Source of the DNA: Porphyra umbilicalis
Lineage: Eukaryota > Rhodophyta > Bangiophyceae > Bangiales > Bangiaceae
Length of the DNA: 64,000 bases
Reading direction: 5' to 3'
Assembly: GCA_002049455.2 (NCBI GenBank)
Contig: KV918786.1
Coordinates: 1 to 64,000 of the forward strand
The position numbers and the translations under genes are program-made. The notes beneath the pieces are model-generated. The model was given only the letters and a program-made list of their open reading frames with translations. It was not told where the DNA came from and ran no database searches. Positions within the stretch are counted from its first letter, which is position 1, and each line of letters starts with the position of its first letter. Below are positions 22,429-34,303 of this stretch, piece by piece.

Positions 22429-25400
22429 CGTCGAGGCAAGGCGTTCAAGGTGGAGGGAGGGGCGGGATGGGGCAGGGCCGACTTGGGACGGTGGGGGGGG
22501 GGCGACAGGGGGGGCAGAGGGGTGCGGCTGCTCGGCGACGCGCAGACGGCCAAGTCGCACGGCACCGTTGCACGGGCCCAAGGTCGTGCACTCCAGTGCA
22601 CGCACTGAGTCGCGGTTCAAGTATTCGTTTAGCATGGTTGGGATCAAAATGTAATCAGTCTGGTGTCCATAACTTTTCCGCTTACGGTTAACCCTGAAAG
22701 CTGATTGTTAGCATGCTACGTGGCAAGATATCTGCGTTTTTTGGTCGAGGGGGAGGGGCGTCGCCGAGGTACTGTCCAGTTTCACATCAGTACCAGGAGC
22801 TACAAGCGCCTGTCATACAGAGGAGTACAGAATGCTGTCTGCCTTCTTGCATGTTGGAGCGGAGCACCCCGGGGAGAAGGGGGCTGAATATTCCGCCCCC
22901 CCCGGAGAAGGCGCTCGCAGGAACGGTGGGCCCTGCAGACGCCGCACCGGCACGGCCCAACCTGTAGCGCCGCCGGGATGCGCGGGGAGGCGGACACAGA
23001 GAGGCTGCTGCCTCTACCCGTACACTAGCAAAACGCACTGTTTTGGTCGGGTAGCAGGGCGGCCGAGAGTTTTGGGCGCCGGCCGGGTGTACGTGGCGGC
23101 GCACGGCGCGACCAAGAGTGGACAGAGCCGCGGGGTGCGGTGCGGTATGGATACGGGGCGCCGGCGTGCAACCGCCCTTAGGACGAGGGACTCCTGGCAG
23201 AGCATACGTAGACTCACGCCCGGGGGCTAGCCTGGGGTGCGAGGAGAAAGTTGACCGACGACCCGACCCTACCTACACCTCACTTAGCAGGGCAGCGCGA
23301 TGGGGGCCGACTGCACGTGTGGCAGACGGGTCGGTCCCGCCACAAAAAATGCCCACCCTTCGCAGCTCGCGACTCGATAGTCACAACTGGGGTTGGCGCG
23401 GTCCTCCAAAGTTCTCTACAACTTCCCAGTTGTCCACAATACGTTTGTCCACGGAAAGACCACTGGTCCGACGACAGAGCACGGCATTGCATGGTTCGCT
23501 CGAGCCGACTGTGGCAGACAAAGGCCTTCCACCACGCGCTTTCAACGGGCGCTTCGTTGTCGCCCAGTGCACACCATATGACTACCAATCATGGAAAAAA
23601 GGCGCAGCAGCCTCGCGTCGGGCGCGGCTGCGTACACTAGGAAAACTGCATGCGGCGTCGGTTGCCAAGAAAACAACGTCTAGAGGGTGCTACGTCTCAG
23701 AAAGAGGTGCATCGATGGGCGACCACCTTCGCCCAGTGTCGACGCCCTCATCCAGGGCGGCCAGGTGGGAGCGCTGCTTGTATTGAGGTCCACGAACTGC
23801 CCGCCGCACTTGCCTCACAACCGGGGCTCGCCGCTGATCCTCTACAGGTGACGCTGCGCGGCATTTCGCATCAGTTGACAGCAAAAAAGAGGGAAACGAG
23901 AACACGCCGAACGTAGATGCGGTGCCTGTCCACGGCGAGCCCCCTCCGACGTGTGTGGCGGTTGCTGCGGGTCTGCCCGGGCTGCAGCGCGCAGAGGCGC
24001 CGTTGTCTGACACACACGCAGGCCAAAAGGAAGCAGAGGACGAGCCACTGAGCTGAGAAGGAGTGGCGACGTATCATCTCAGGCGGGGTCAACGTGTTTG
24101 ACGCTGCCAGCCCCTGCCGTCCGTTTCTGCCCTCCTCCTGATCCTAATGGGCAGCGTTGTGGGCCAAGCAGCAAGCGGCTTTGGCCACATGGGGCAAACA
24201 GCTGCAGCGGATCTGTGGTCTGTGGACGAGGTCAGCCCGCCACCGGCTGCGATCTGGTCCTCCGTGGTCCAAACGGGTGGCCACCGTTCATCATGAGCAA
24301 GCACCGTGACGAAATGCCGCCTCATCAGCCCCTCAGGCGCTGGCTCCGTCCGCCCAAACACGTCCTACAGATGGATCAGCCTGAGTTTCCTCCCCTTGGC
24401 TACGCACGCGGCACGCCGCAGTATGAGGGCGTACAATGGGCTCGCCTCATTGGCAGTCGCGCGCTTGTGCGGGGCGCGTGGACAGAGAAACGTCAACGTC
24501 GTTGGGATCACGCAAACACCTTGTCGTTGATGGATGAATACTGCATCTAAATCATACTGGACGAGGCGCACCAACACCCCACGTATCACGCGCCTGTGAG
24601 TCACATGGGGGCAGCAGCACCCCGCGCGAGGCTGGCCAATCCCCGGACGCCCACATCCTCCATTGTTGGCCGCGCATTCCGCGCGGCCCCCCCGCCCGAG
24701 TGACGTGGACGTTTGTCTTGTGTGTTGTCGTGATTGCGGGCAGTTGGCACAGACCACAAACGGGCCGATGAGAGCGCACGCTTGCGTTTCTTCCACTGAT
24801 CACGTGGGGATCCCCGCCGCCTCCCAAGGGGAGCTGTGGCACGCGTCTGGAGCCCGGACATGACGGCCGGCGCGGCGCGCATAGGGCACGTCCGAGCGGG
24901 GGCAGTGGCTTCCTATTTCTCAGGACAACAAGGTCACCCCGCCCGAAATTGCTCGTTTCACACACCACCGAAGAGGGGGGGGCGTGCGGCCGGCGCGGCC
25001 GGCGCGGGACCCTCTGGCACACGCAAACACGGCAACAATCGAATCTTGACGAGCGCCACCCCTTTCGCAGCCACGTGCCGCCCACCCCTCCATGGAAGGG
25101 TACGCGCCCGAGGGGGTGACCACGTGGCTGTGGGCCAACACAGCAACCACGCTGTGGGCCGGGAACAGTGCGTGTCGCATCCCACGAGCGCCACAGACTT
25201 GCACCCTCTGTACAGGTGCTGCGTGGGGGCGCTCTCTCGACGTCAATCACGGGCGCGCGTGCAGCTACTTGAGCGTGCCGTCGGCGGGGGAGCTGACGCC
25301 AGCGCGCCACCCGAACGCAACAGCTCTCCGTGGACACACCCATCTTGTCCGCGCTGTTACTTTTCTTTGGTCAGAGACCCGCCGACTTTGCCGAGCTGGA

Positions 25401-25739
25401 CCCCACCTCTGCCAGCTGCACTTGTCGCCGCTGCCTCACCGTGTCCTTGTTGCCACCGGCATGTCGCCGCCGCTCCCCCGCTATTGTTCCAGCGCAGCCA
25501 TGCGGCCGCTGGCGTCCCGCAGTCGGGGCGGGCCAACGCGCCTCCCGCCCGTCGCCATCCTCATTGCCGCCGCCGACGCCAAGGAGGCCGACCGCGGTGC
25601 GGCAGCGACGCCGCCCCGGAGCGCTATTCAAGTCATCCCCTCCCACCTTCCGTCGGGCGGCGGCTCGCTACTCTTCTGGTCGCCGGCGAGGGGACTGTCC
25701 ACTCCGACCTATGGCCAGCGAGACGGCGCTTCACCACCA
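22429..25739. other. Intergenic, no recognised gene
   Basis: About 3.3 kb with several motif-free open frames. The segment 25461-25739 is in frame with the Myb-like gene downstream and could be its N-terminal extension. Confidence 0.4.
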
Positions 25740-26642
25740 ATGTCCCTCACCACGTCCTTTGCAACGCCCCCCTCGTCGCTGGCGTCGTCCCTGGCGTCGT
25801 CGCCGGTGTCGGGGCCCCGGCGGGCGCCGGCCGACGCGGCGATCGGGCAAGTTCTGTTTGTCGCCCGTGGCGGCGGTTGGGGCGCGCTGCCGAGCTGCTC
25901 CGCAGCACCAAGGTCCGCAGGCGGGGTGCCGGGCGCCGTGCGGCTGCCGCCCCTGCCGCCCCTGCAGCCCCTGCCGTCCCTCTCTTCCTTGCCGCCCCCC
26001 GCGGCCCGTCGGGCGACGCCCTTCCCAACCCGCTTGGCATCGGACCGGAAGGCGCCCCCCCCCGCGCCCTTCCCGGCCCGCCCCTGCTCGTGGTCGACCC
26101 CTCACCTGGCGCCGAAGCCCCGCGGCAGCGGCGGCGACAGCGGCAGGGACCCCCCCTCCCACCCCCCCCGCAGCGGCGTCGCGCCCCCCCCCACCGGCCC
26201 CCCCTCCGACCCGTCCGCCGTGCGGCGCCCCTACACCGACGCGGAGCGGGCGCTGGTGCGGTCCCTCCTCATCGAGCTCGGGTGGGGCCGCTTTGACGCC
26301 ATCGCGGCGGCCATGCCGACGACCCGCTCCGTGCCGTCGCTGCGGGGCCTCGCCAACACCCTCCGCCTGTCGTGCCCGGCGGTTGCCACCGCCTATGCGC
26401 GGCGGCGGGAGACGGCGCGGCCCGCCCACCGGCAGCCGTGGACGCCGACCGACGACGCGCAGCTGATTGACGCGGTCGCGGCGGTGGGGTGGGGGGACCT
26501 CCCGGCCGCCGCACGGCGGTTGACCAAGGGGCGGTCAAGGAACGCGGTCGTGACGCGCCTCAGCTTGTTGAAGAAGCGCAGCTGGCGGTTGCAGGAAGCC
26601 CACCGGCGGCACGCGGCGGGCGCTGCGGGGGAGTGGTGGTAG
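25740..26642 (+). CDS. Protein with two Myb/SANT-like repeats
   Basis: The C-terminal 140 residues hold two helix-turn-helix repeats: RPYTDAERALVRSLLIELGW (about residues 162-210) and RQPWTPTDDAQLIDAVAAVG (about 235-285), each followed by a third basic helix (NTLRLS; NAVVTRLSLLKKR). This is the Myb/SANT arrangement, so DNA or chromatin binding is likely. The N-terminal half is Pro/Ser/Ala-rich and has no domain. The ATG at 25740 is chosen for its CCACCA context; ATGs at 25461 and 25500 are also in frame. It ends in TAG at 26640-26642, just before a 14-base G run. Target genes cannot be inferred. Confidence 0.6.
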   Translation: MSLTTSFATPPSSLASSLASSPVSGPRRAPADAAIGQVLFVARGGGWGALPSCSAAPRSAGGVPGAVRLPPLPPLQPLPSLSSLPPPAARRATPFPTRLASDRKAPPPAPFPARPCSWSTPHLAPKPRGSGGDSGRDPPSHPPRSGVAPPPTGPPSDPSAVRRPYTDAERALVRSLLIELGWGRFDAIAAAMPTTRSVPSLRGLANTLRLSCPAVATAYARRRETARPAHRQPWTPTDDAQLIDAVAAVGWGDLPAAARRLTKGRSRNAVVTRLSLLKKRSWRLQEAHRRHAAGAAGEWW

Positions 26643-28186
26643 GGGGGGGGGGGGGGACGGCGCGCGACACGGCCCGGGGGGAGAGAGAGAGTGCACCATA
26701 AAAGCGGGGCCGACGTGGTCGCTCGTCACGGACTCTCATCCCCACAAACCCCACTGTCCTGCCCGTGCGCACCGCGGAGCGGCGGTGAGCGGCAGCCACC
26801 CCGTCTGGTGCCCGCCGTCCTGCTCGCAGTGGGAGAACCCCCGCGCGGGTGCCGGCGGGGCGCACTCCAGTGGGTGCACCCCCGCGCGGGTGCCGGCGGG
26901 GCACACCCCGGGGACGCCCACGTCCTCCGCCTTGAGGCGCTTGGTCGGCGGCAGGGGTGACACCGTCAGACACCCGCGGCAACGCCGGCACAGCGGCAAC
27001 GGCGACACGGTCGAGCGCCCGCGGCCACGCCGCCGCGGTCATTGCCCATGCGGGGGAGTGGGTGGCGGCGGCCGTCGCGCACCGCGCCCGCTCCGCACCC
27101 GCCCCACACACCGCCCGGGGGGGTCCACCCACCGCGCGCTCGTCCGCCGCTGCCGACGCGCCATGCCGCCCCCCGTTTTGGTTGGTGGCGCCGAGACCCG
27201 CCGCCCGCGCGGGTGCCCCCGACGGGACGCCCGCGGTCGGCGCCGCCGCGCCCGACGTGGTCGGACCACCGGCCGCGAGCACCGCGCAACGCCGAGGCGG
27301 GGGGGGGTGCGCGGCGTCGGCACCCCGTCGCGTAACGACGTGGACGCGGGGGCCGGCGGCGGCACGAGGGGGCGGACGGGGCCGGCCGCGCTCGCCGACC
27401 GTACCGGCCTCGACACGCACGCGTCGATGGGGTTTTTGTTGGTGGGGGAGAGGGGCAGGGGGTGGCGCCCCAGCCGGCGTCCCTACCCGCCTCCCACGTG
27501 GGCGCGAGGTCGTCGGGCGCCAGGTCGGGGCGGGGAGCTGTACCCGCACGAGAGTCGGCTCGCGCCTGGCGAGTGGGTGACGGCGCGGGTGGGGGGGGGA
27601 AAGAGCGAGCGGCGTTGAGGACGACGTGACGAGGGACCACGTGCCGCGCCGGGCGGCCGGGCGCCTCCCGGTCCGACCCCCTCCGTACCGCGCGACGCCG
27701 CCACGCCGTCTGGCGGCCGCGCCGCAGCGGCGCGTCGGTCGGGCGCTCACGAGTTTCTCCCGACCGAGCGCTCTGGCGCTTGGCGCCGCGGCGAGCACCG
27801 CCCTAGAAAAATAAAAATAAAACACTAGCGGACGTGCACGGGCACACGGCGACGCGGCGCCGCCGCCTCCCCCCCCCCACGTCTGAAACACCATCGCGGG
27901 TGCGGGTGCCCCCCCCGCCTTCCCCCACACCCACGGCGCCGCGCGCGCGCCCCCCCCCCCCCCCTACCGTTTGCGCTCCCGCGTGAGGGACCCCCCCCGC
28001 GGCCCCAGGGGGATCCCCCCACGGCCGCCGCCCCGTCGACGCGGCGGCAGGCCGCCCGCACCCCGGCGCCCCACCGCGCGCACGCAGCCGACCCGACGCC
28101 CGAGACGACCCCGCCGTGGCGGGTCGCCGTCGCGCGCGGGGCGTCCCCCCCGCCCCCCCGCCCCCCCCCCCCACCCCTCCCCCACC
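26643..28186. other. Low-complexity intergenic DNA, no recognised gene
   Basis: GC-rich sequence with long frames on both strands that lack motifs, including a 456-codon minus frame (26560-27930) judged to be a composition artefact. It contains a short tandem repeat at 26838-26906. A small A-rich patch (27806-27826) lies just before the next gene's 3' side. Confidence 0.4.
26838..26906. repeat. 41-bp tandem repeat, about 1.7 copies
   Basis: CCCCCGCGCGGGTGCCGG followed by CGGGGC begins at 26838 and again at 26879. Each copy contains the self-complementary core CCCGCGCGGG. Confidence 0.7.
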
Positions 28187-28945
28187 TCACAGCCCATACA
28201 CCCCCCCCACATACACCAACACCATCGTGACGAGGCCCGCGTCGACGCCCGAGGCGACCTTGACCCCCCACCGCCGCCCCTTCCCCTCCACCGCCGTCGC
28301 GAGGCGCTTGCCGCCCGGGGAGCGGAGGACGACCTTCCCCCCCCCCCCCCCCCCGGGGTGACGTGCACGCCAAAGGCCACGACGGGGGCCCCCCCGTCCC
28401 CGCCCCTCCCCCCCCCCCCCCGTCCACACCCCCCGCCGGCACCTCGCCGCCGCCGCCGCCACCGCCGCCGCCGCGCCCCCACCACGCCACCACATCCGGG
28501 GCGTCGGGGGAGCGGCGGCGGGGGCCCTTGGCGAGCGTCACCACCGCCGCGCCGGTCGTCGGGAGGCTCACCGTCGCGCGGTGGTGGCCCCCCGCGCGGG
28601 GCACCGACGCGCGCAGCAGCTCCGTGCGGGGGCGCGCGTCGCCGCCGCCGCCGCCCCCGCCGCCGCTGCCGTCGGTGGCGACCGCGGCGGCGGGCACGAC
28701 CGCCGCCGACGCCGACGTGAGGGACGCAAACGAGGAGGCGCCCGACGCGGACGTGAGGACGGTGTAGAGGCGCGCCCCCGTGGACGCGTCGTCGGCGGTG
28801 GCGAGGGCGGGCGTCGCCGCCGCCCCACCCCCCGCGGCGGCAGCGTCACGATGAGCGTGCGGACGGCGGCGGCGGCGGCGGCGGGGGCGGTGACCCCCAA
28901 GTTGAGGAGCGACACTGGGTGGGGGGGGGGGGGGGGGGGGACCAC
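28187..28945 (-). CDS. Possible LURP-one/Tubby-C-like domain protein
   Basis: Segments that look constrained appear in successive frames: VSLLNLGVTAP (about 28915), LYTVLTSASGASSFASLTSA (about 28765-28700), TELLRASVP, AVVTLAKGPRRRSPDAPD, FGVHVTPGG, and a clean C-terminus KVVLRSPGGKRLATAVEGKG then WGVKVASGVDAGLVTMVLVY ending at 28187. The alternating beta-strand pattern and the final VASGVDAGLV block resemble the LOR (LURP-one-related) fold. This is a weak match. Frame changes lie in the G runs near 28340-28360 and 28400-28430. The start is uncertain; sequence upstream is extreme low complexity. Confidence 0.35.
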
Positions 28946-29633
28946 CCCCCCCCTCCCGCGCCGCCGTAAAGACGGGCGCCGACCCGACGGGGGGGGGGGG
29001 GGCGCCGCCGCCGCCGCCGCCGCGGGCGGCGGCGGGCGGGGGGCACCCCCCGACGGCGCGCCGGGGGGGGGGGGGGGTCCCGCCGCCCGCCCCCGTGCGG
29101 GCGGCCGCCGCCGCCGGCGCGCCGACCGTGACGGCGGGGGTGGCGGTCAAGGTGGTGACGGCGGGGGGGGGGGGCCCGCCCCCGCCGCCCCCGTGGGGGG
29201 GGGGGGGCGCCCCGCCGGCGGGCGGCGCGGAGGCTGCTCGACGGCATGGCGGGCGCGTCCCCCCGCTCCCCGTCGACGCGGCGGGACGGTGCGCCGCGGC
29301 ACGCGCGCGGCGGGGGGGGGGGGAGACCGACGGCGGCAAAAACACAAACGGCGGCGGGGGGGGGGGGGGGGGTGTGGGCGCCACGCTCGGGGGGAGCGCC
29401 GGCGCGCGCCGGCGCCGGCGCGGGTGGGTGGGCGCGGCGAAACCCCCCCCCCCCTCCCCCCTCGCCCCCCCGCGCGCGGCCGCCGACGCGGCGGGCGCCC
29501 GCCCCGCCGCCCGTCGCCTCGGCGCGCGGCGGTCGCGCGCGGGGGGCGGCGGGCGCCCCCGCCGCCGCGCCGCGCCGCCGCGCCGCCCCCCGCCGCCGCC
29601 CGCCGCCCGCCCGCCGTCCGCACGGGGCGCCGC

Positions 29634-29664
<31 letters not shown>

Positions 29665-30007
29665 GGGCGCGGCGGGAGGTGGGCGGCGCGTCGACACCCC
29701 CCCCCCCCCCCCCCGCCGCGGTGCTGCGCGGCCGCCGACGCGGCGCCGCGGCGCCCGGTCGCCGCGCGGCAAGAGGCGGGGGCACGCACGCCGCCGCGGG
29801 CGGGGCACGCACGCCCCCGCCCCGCGCGGCCGCCCGCCCCGGGGGGTGCGTGGCGGGCGGCGGCGGCGGGCGGGCGCGCGGGGGGCCGTCGCGCGTCGAG
29901 GGGGGGGGGGGGGGGGGCGCCCCCGCCAGACGGCACGGGCGGCGCGGGGGGGGGGTGTCTGCCGCCGCCGCGGCGCGGCGACGCGCGTCGCGGGGGCGGG
30001 CGCGCCC

Positions 30008-30056
30008 CCGCCCGCCCGCCCGCCCGCCCGCCCGCCCGCCCGCCCGCCCGCCCCCG
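30008..30056. repeat. (CCCG)n microsatellite, about 11 units
   Basis: Uninterrupted CCCG tetranucleotide repeat ending at the CCCCCGTGG boundary. Confidence 0.9.
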
Positions 30057-30228
30057 TGGCGGTGTGTGGCTGCGCGCGGCGTGGCCGCCGCGGACCGCGC
30101 GGCGCCGCGGGGGGGCCCCACCGCGGGGGCCCGCGGGGCGCGCGGGCGGCGGGCGGGGGGGGGGGGGGGGGCGGCCCACGGGCGCGCCGGCTGCGCGGCC
30201 GGGGGGCGACGTGGCGCCACTGGGCGGC

Positions 30229-30331
30229 GGTGGCGGCGCACCTCGAGACGGTGCGCGGTGGGCGGCGCACCTCGAGACGGTGGGCGGTGGGCGGCGGCCC
30301 TCGAGACGGTGCGCGGCGGTGGGCGGCGCCG
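30229..30331. repeat. 29-bp minisatellite, three copies
   Basis: The block CCTCGAGACGGTG recurs at 30241, 30270 and 30299 (period 29), joined by GCGGTGGGCGGC-type spacers. The period is not a multiple of three, which argues against a coding repeat. Confidence 0.8.
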
Positions 30332-30663
30332 GCGCGCGGCGTGCGCGGCGGTGCGCGTGGGGGGGGCGCCACGGCGGGGGGGGGTGGGGGATCCACCCAG
30401 TCCCCGCATGGGAAGCGCGAGAAATCCTACACGACAGTTGTGCGCCACCCGTCAGACGTGGCACCTCCACCCGCGGGCCGCCCACGCGCAACCGGCACGC
30501 AGACCAGCCGACGGCGCATCATCCCGCGCGGCTCTGGCACCGCGCACCGGCGCCACGCCCCTGCCGCGACCACCCCCCCCCCCCCCCTCCCCTCCTAAAG
30601 TTAAAAAGTGTTGGGGCACCGACGATCGATCCGCCATCTGCACTCCCCCCCCCCGACCCGCAG

Positions 30664-32078
30664 TCAGGGAAAGAGGCCGCTGAGGCCGACGAGCGCCGCG
30701 AGCAGCCCGAGCGCCGCCGACGCCACGCCCGCGGCGATGCGGGGCCACGCCCCCCCCCCCCCCCCCCCCCCCCAGAGGGCGTCCAACCCCGCCGCCACCG
30801 ACAGCGCGCCCGGAATAAAAAACATGATGAGGGCAATGGCCCCCCCCGCCACGTCGTTGGCGGCGCCGAGGTCGGCGAGGCCCGCGGCGGCCGCCCCCAC
30901 GGCCGCCGACAGGGCGGCGGCGGCGGCGGCGCGGCGGCGGCCCCACGGCTGGGGGGCGCCCCACAGGCCCGTCTCCACGCGCCGCCGCAGGGGGATGAGG
31001 AGGAGCGGGTAGGTGAGCGCGAGCAGCGCCGCAATCGCCGCGCGCGCGACCGTCACGACGAGGGAGCCGTCGCCAACGCCCGCCAGGACGTTGAGGGGCA
31101 CTGCTGCGGCGGCGGTGGCGGCGCTGGCACCCCCGTCGGCGGTGCCGACGGGGCCGGGGGCGGCGTAGAGGAGCGCGCCCGCCACCCCAAACGGCAGGTA
31201 GCAGGCGGTGAGCGTGCCGACCGAGCCGCCAATGACCGCCCGCAGGCGGCCCTTGGTCGGCGTGCCGAGCTCGCCCAGCGTGTCGGTCAGCACGTAGTGA
31301 AAGGCGTAGGGGAAGACCATGAGCGGGAGCGTCGCCACGACGCCCGCCGGGGAAAAGCGCAACGACGTGAGCGCGGCGGCCACCGAGCCGAGCGTCGGCG
31401 CGCCCGCAGCGGCGGCGCCGCCGCCGCCGAGGAGCCCCCCGAGCAGGTGCACGACGAGGGCGGCGGAGAGGAGGTAGCAGCCGCCCACGGCCATCGCGGA
31501 CGTTGGCCCAAACGCGCCGAGGTCGCCGGCCAAGCACGGCACGCCGAGGGCGGCGACGGTGGCGAGCACCAGCGTCAGGCGGGACCACCCGCCGAGCAGC
31601 GCCGGCACCAGCAGCGGACCGAGCTCCACCACCCCACACACATAACTCACGGCGGCCACGCCGAGCGCCCCACACACCGCCACGTCCGTCACGGCGGCGG
31701 GGACCGCCCCAAAGACCGCCCCGACAATCGACCGCAGCGCCGGCGCGCCCGTCGCGCGCCCCGCGTCGGCAATGACGGCCGCCGACCACGTCGACGCGGC
31801 GGCGGTGGCGGCGAGCGTCAGCGCGCCCGCGGCGGGGCCGCCCACCGCCGCAAACGCGTGGGGGATGGACAGCATGGAGGCGCCAAAGGCGCACGCCGCC
31901 AAGTTGAGGGACGAGGGGGGGATGCCCGCGTGGGGGGGGGGGTCCCCGCCGGTAGGGGCGTGCCCGTCCAGTCGACCGCGTAGGTCGATGAGGTGGGGAA
32001 GGGGGGGCCCGAGGTGCCGCCGTCGGTGGCCTTGACGCCGCCGCCAGTCGGCAGCAGGGGGGAGGTGACGGTCGCCAT
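30664..32078 (-). CDS. Amino acid permease (AAAP/SLC38-like)
   Basis: The family moves amino acids across membranes by proton or sodium symport. The ATG at 32078 (MATVTSPLLPTGGG) starts a polar N-terminus. After one frame change in the G run at 31933-31942, the main frame begins SSLNLAACAFGASMLSIPHA, the family's first-helix signature. About ten hydrophobic segments follow, including GGCYLLSAALVVHLLGG, LPLMVFPYAFHYVL and ALLALTYPLLLIPLRRR, and a last helix ending LLAALVGLSGLFP at 30664. A C run (30751-30772) codes a Gly-rich loop between the last two helices without breaking the frame. Substrate and target membrane cannot be told. Confidence 0.85.
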
Positions 32079-34303
32079 GGCGGCAGAGGGCGGCGGCGGG
32101 GGAGCGGGACGGGGAGAGCGCGAGACGCCAACAGTGGATACCAGAGGGAGGTACAGTATCAAGACGGCGGGGGCGAGGTGCACCAGACCAGTTATGAGGG
32201 GGAGGGGGGGGGGCGCCAAAGGGAGCAGAATGGGGGGGGGAGCCGAGGAGGGGGGTGCACGACAGGCAGAGGACCAGCGTCGAGCCAGCGGCGCACCCAC
32301 CCGCGGGGGGTTGACGGCGCGACGGGCCAGCGGCGAGCACCACCCGCGGGGGGGTTGACGGCGCGGCGGGCCGACGCTGCCGCACGGCGCTCGCGGTGGC
32401 GGCAGACGCGCCGGGCGAGCAAGCACCGCCCGCGGGGGAGCACCTGCCAGGGCAGCAACGAGGTGGGCGGTCGGTTGCAAGAGCGAAGCGCGTTGCCGTT
32501 CGAAAATCTATTGGCCCGGAGATGTGCCTTGCGCGAGATGCGAGGGCGTCGGTTGGCGGAATTGAACCGGTTGCGCGCGCCGGACCGCTCAACTCCTAGA
32601 TCCGCAAGTGTCGACCGTCTCGCGACGGTCGATCGTTGAATCGTGGGGCCACCGTCCGTCTTGGTAAACACGGCCGTAGCGACCCGCGGTGGGGGGTCGG
32701 GTGCCGCCGCGCACAAGCGTACAGCTCAGCGTCAAGGATCCGCGCGCGCTGCTGCGGGCGGTCCACGGGCGCGGCGGCCGCGCTGCTCTTCCTGTGCCCC
32801 CCGTCTTGCGGGTGCAACACGTGCGGAGAGTGGACGCTTTGTGTCGGCGTGGTTGCTGCCCCGAGGCGGCTGTCCGGCACGTACGTCTCGCGTGGTGGCA
32901 CCGTGCACGCCGTCGCGAGCGGTCCATCGAGCGTGGGGCCCCACGCCCGATGGACCGGTCACTACGGCGTGCGCCGGGGAGGGGGGTGGGGGCGCCCTGG
33001 GAGTGGAAAATGGCCGCCCTGGCAGGCGCTGACCACCCCACGCGTGCGGCGCGTGGGAGGTGCCGCGCGTATCGACACGCACACGCGCGGCGTCGAGCGT
33101 CCACGGGCTGCGTCGACGGCGAGCACGGGTGGGGTCGCCGACGCGTCGCGCGCCCCGCACGCCGGCACCGCAGCGGGGGGCGACCCGCGTGGCCGCGGGT
33201 CAGACGGCACCGGCGTCGGACGGCGGCGGCGGGGCGGCGGCGGAAAACAAGGGTCGCGGCGGCGGCCAGCACCCTTGCGGCGCCCGGCGTCTGACGCGCG
33301 TCGACGCGCCACTGGGGCGGGTGGCGACACGCTCGTGGGGGGGGGGAGGCGGTTGGGTTCGTGCGCGACGGCGCGTGCGCCGGTAGTTTGGGGGTCGGCT
33401 GCAGCGGCGGCGGCTGCGGGGGGAAGAGGGGGAAGGGGGGGGGTTGCGGTGGGGTTGCTAAACGGCGCCCGTGCTACCTCCTGTCCTGCCAATCAAGGAG
33501 CACAGACCTGTTGTAGTCCTGTTCAAGGACTACGGCGCGCTGCACTGCGTTGGTGTGGAATGCCGGGCGCCGTTGAAACGCGTCAGACTCAAGCTGACTC
33601 TCGGTTTTCACACTGGTTTCCATCTTTGACACTACTGAGGAGCACGCCTGGATCAAGGCCAGGCCGTTGATCCACCGTCGGTTGGGGTGGTGACATTGTC
33701 AGTCGTGGTCCGCCGCGGCCACCGCGACCGCCGCCGCCCGGGCGCCGACGGTTGGGAGCGGGTGCGTCCGCCCGGCGCGGCGACTCGGTTGTAGGCCTCC
33801 CCCCCCCCCCCCCCCCCCCCTCTGTGCGCGATACTGCTCCGCCGGCTGGCCGCCGCGGCCACCCCGCGTCGCGCCCGTCCCGTCTCTGTCGGCCCGCGGC
33901 GGCGGCCGCGGCGGGAACCGCCGCGGCTGCCCCGGGCCCGCGCGCCCACGGCGGGCCCCCGCCGGGATGTCATGGCGCGCGCGCCGACGCGGCCGGTCGT
34001 TGCCCCCGCGTGCAGTGTCTCCCGCGTGCCGCCGCCGGGGCGCCGCCACGGGCCGGTCGCGGGCGCGCCGCCGCCGGGGACCCCCCGGGGGCGGCGCCCG
34101 AGGCATGTGCGGCCGCCGCGCCCGGTACTGCTGGTAAGGGCGCGTCGAGGCAACGTCGAGGTGACCGTCCGTGCCCGCCGCCGCACCGTCGACTACAGCG
34201 GCGGGGCCGACGGGGGGGGGCGGGTGGCGCCGGCGCTGACCTCCACAACGGCCGACGCGGGGCGTCGACGGCGCTGAGGCGGTCCCGTCGAGCACCCGCT
34301 GGC
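32079..34303. other. Intergenic, no recognised gene
   Basis: Between two divergent genes. It holds a direct repeat at 32298-32371 (CACCCGCGGGGGG then TTGACGGCGCG, two copies 43 bases apart) and a small hairpin at 33513-33533. No coding sequence is recognised. Confidence 0.45.

Larger units (their letters stand above)
28946..30663. other. Extreme low-complexity G/C-run region
   Basis: Dense G and C homopolymers, a CCCG microsatellite and a 29-bp minisatellite. Every frame is open for long stretches and none looks coding. Confidence 0.6.

Noticed and set aside
20860-22647. A 595-codon open frame on the minus strand
   Set aside because: Mostly antisense to the BIN4-like gene and low-complexity DNA. 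Only short pieces match the MFAP1-like protein, in several frames.
26560-27930. A 456-codon minus-strand frame
   Set aside because: Arg/Pro/Ala-rich with no domain; its left part is antisense to the Myb-like gene.
27825-30491. An 888-codon open frame on the minus strand
   Set aside because: It exists because the region is nearly all G and C, so stops are rare. Only its 28187-28945 part looks constrained, and there the signal moves between frames.
32555-32620. A tRNA-like segment on the minus strand (GGTTCAATTCC)
   Set aside because: The T-loop-like bases do not have a pairing T stem, and no D or anticodon arm can be folded around them.
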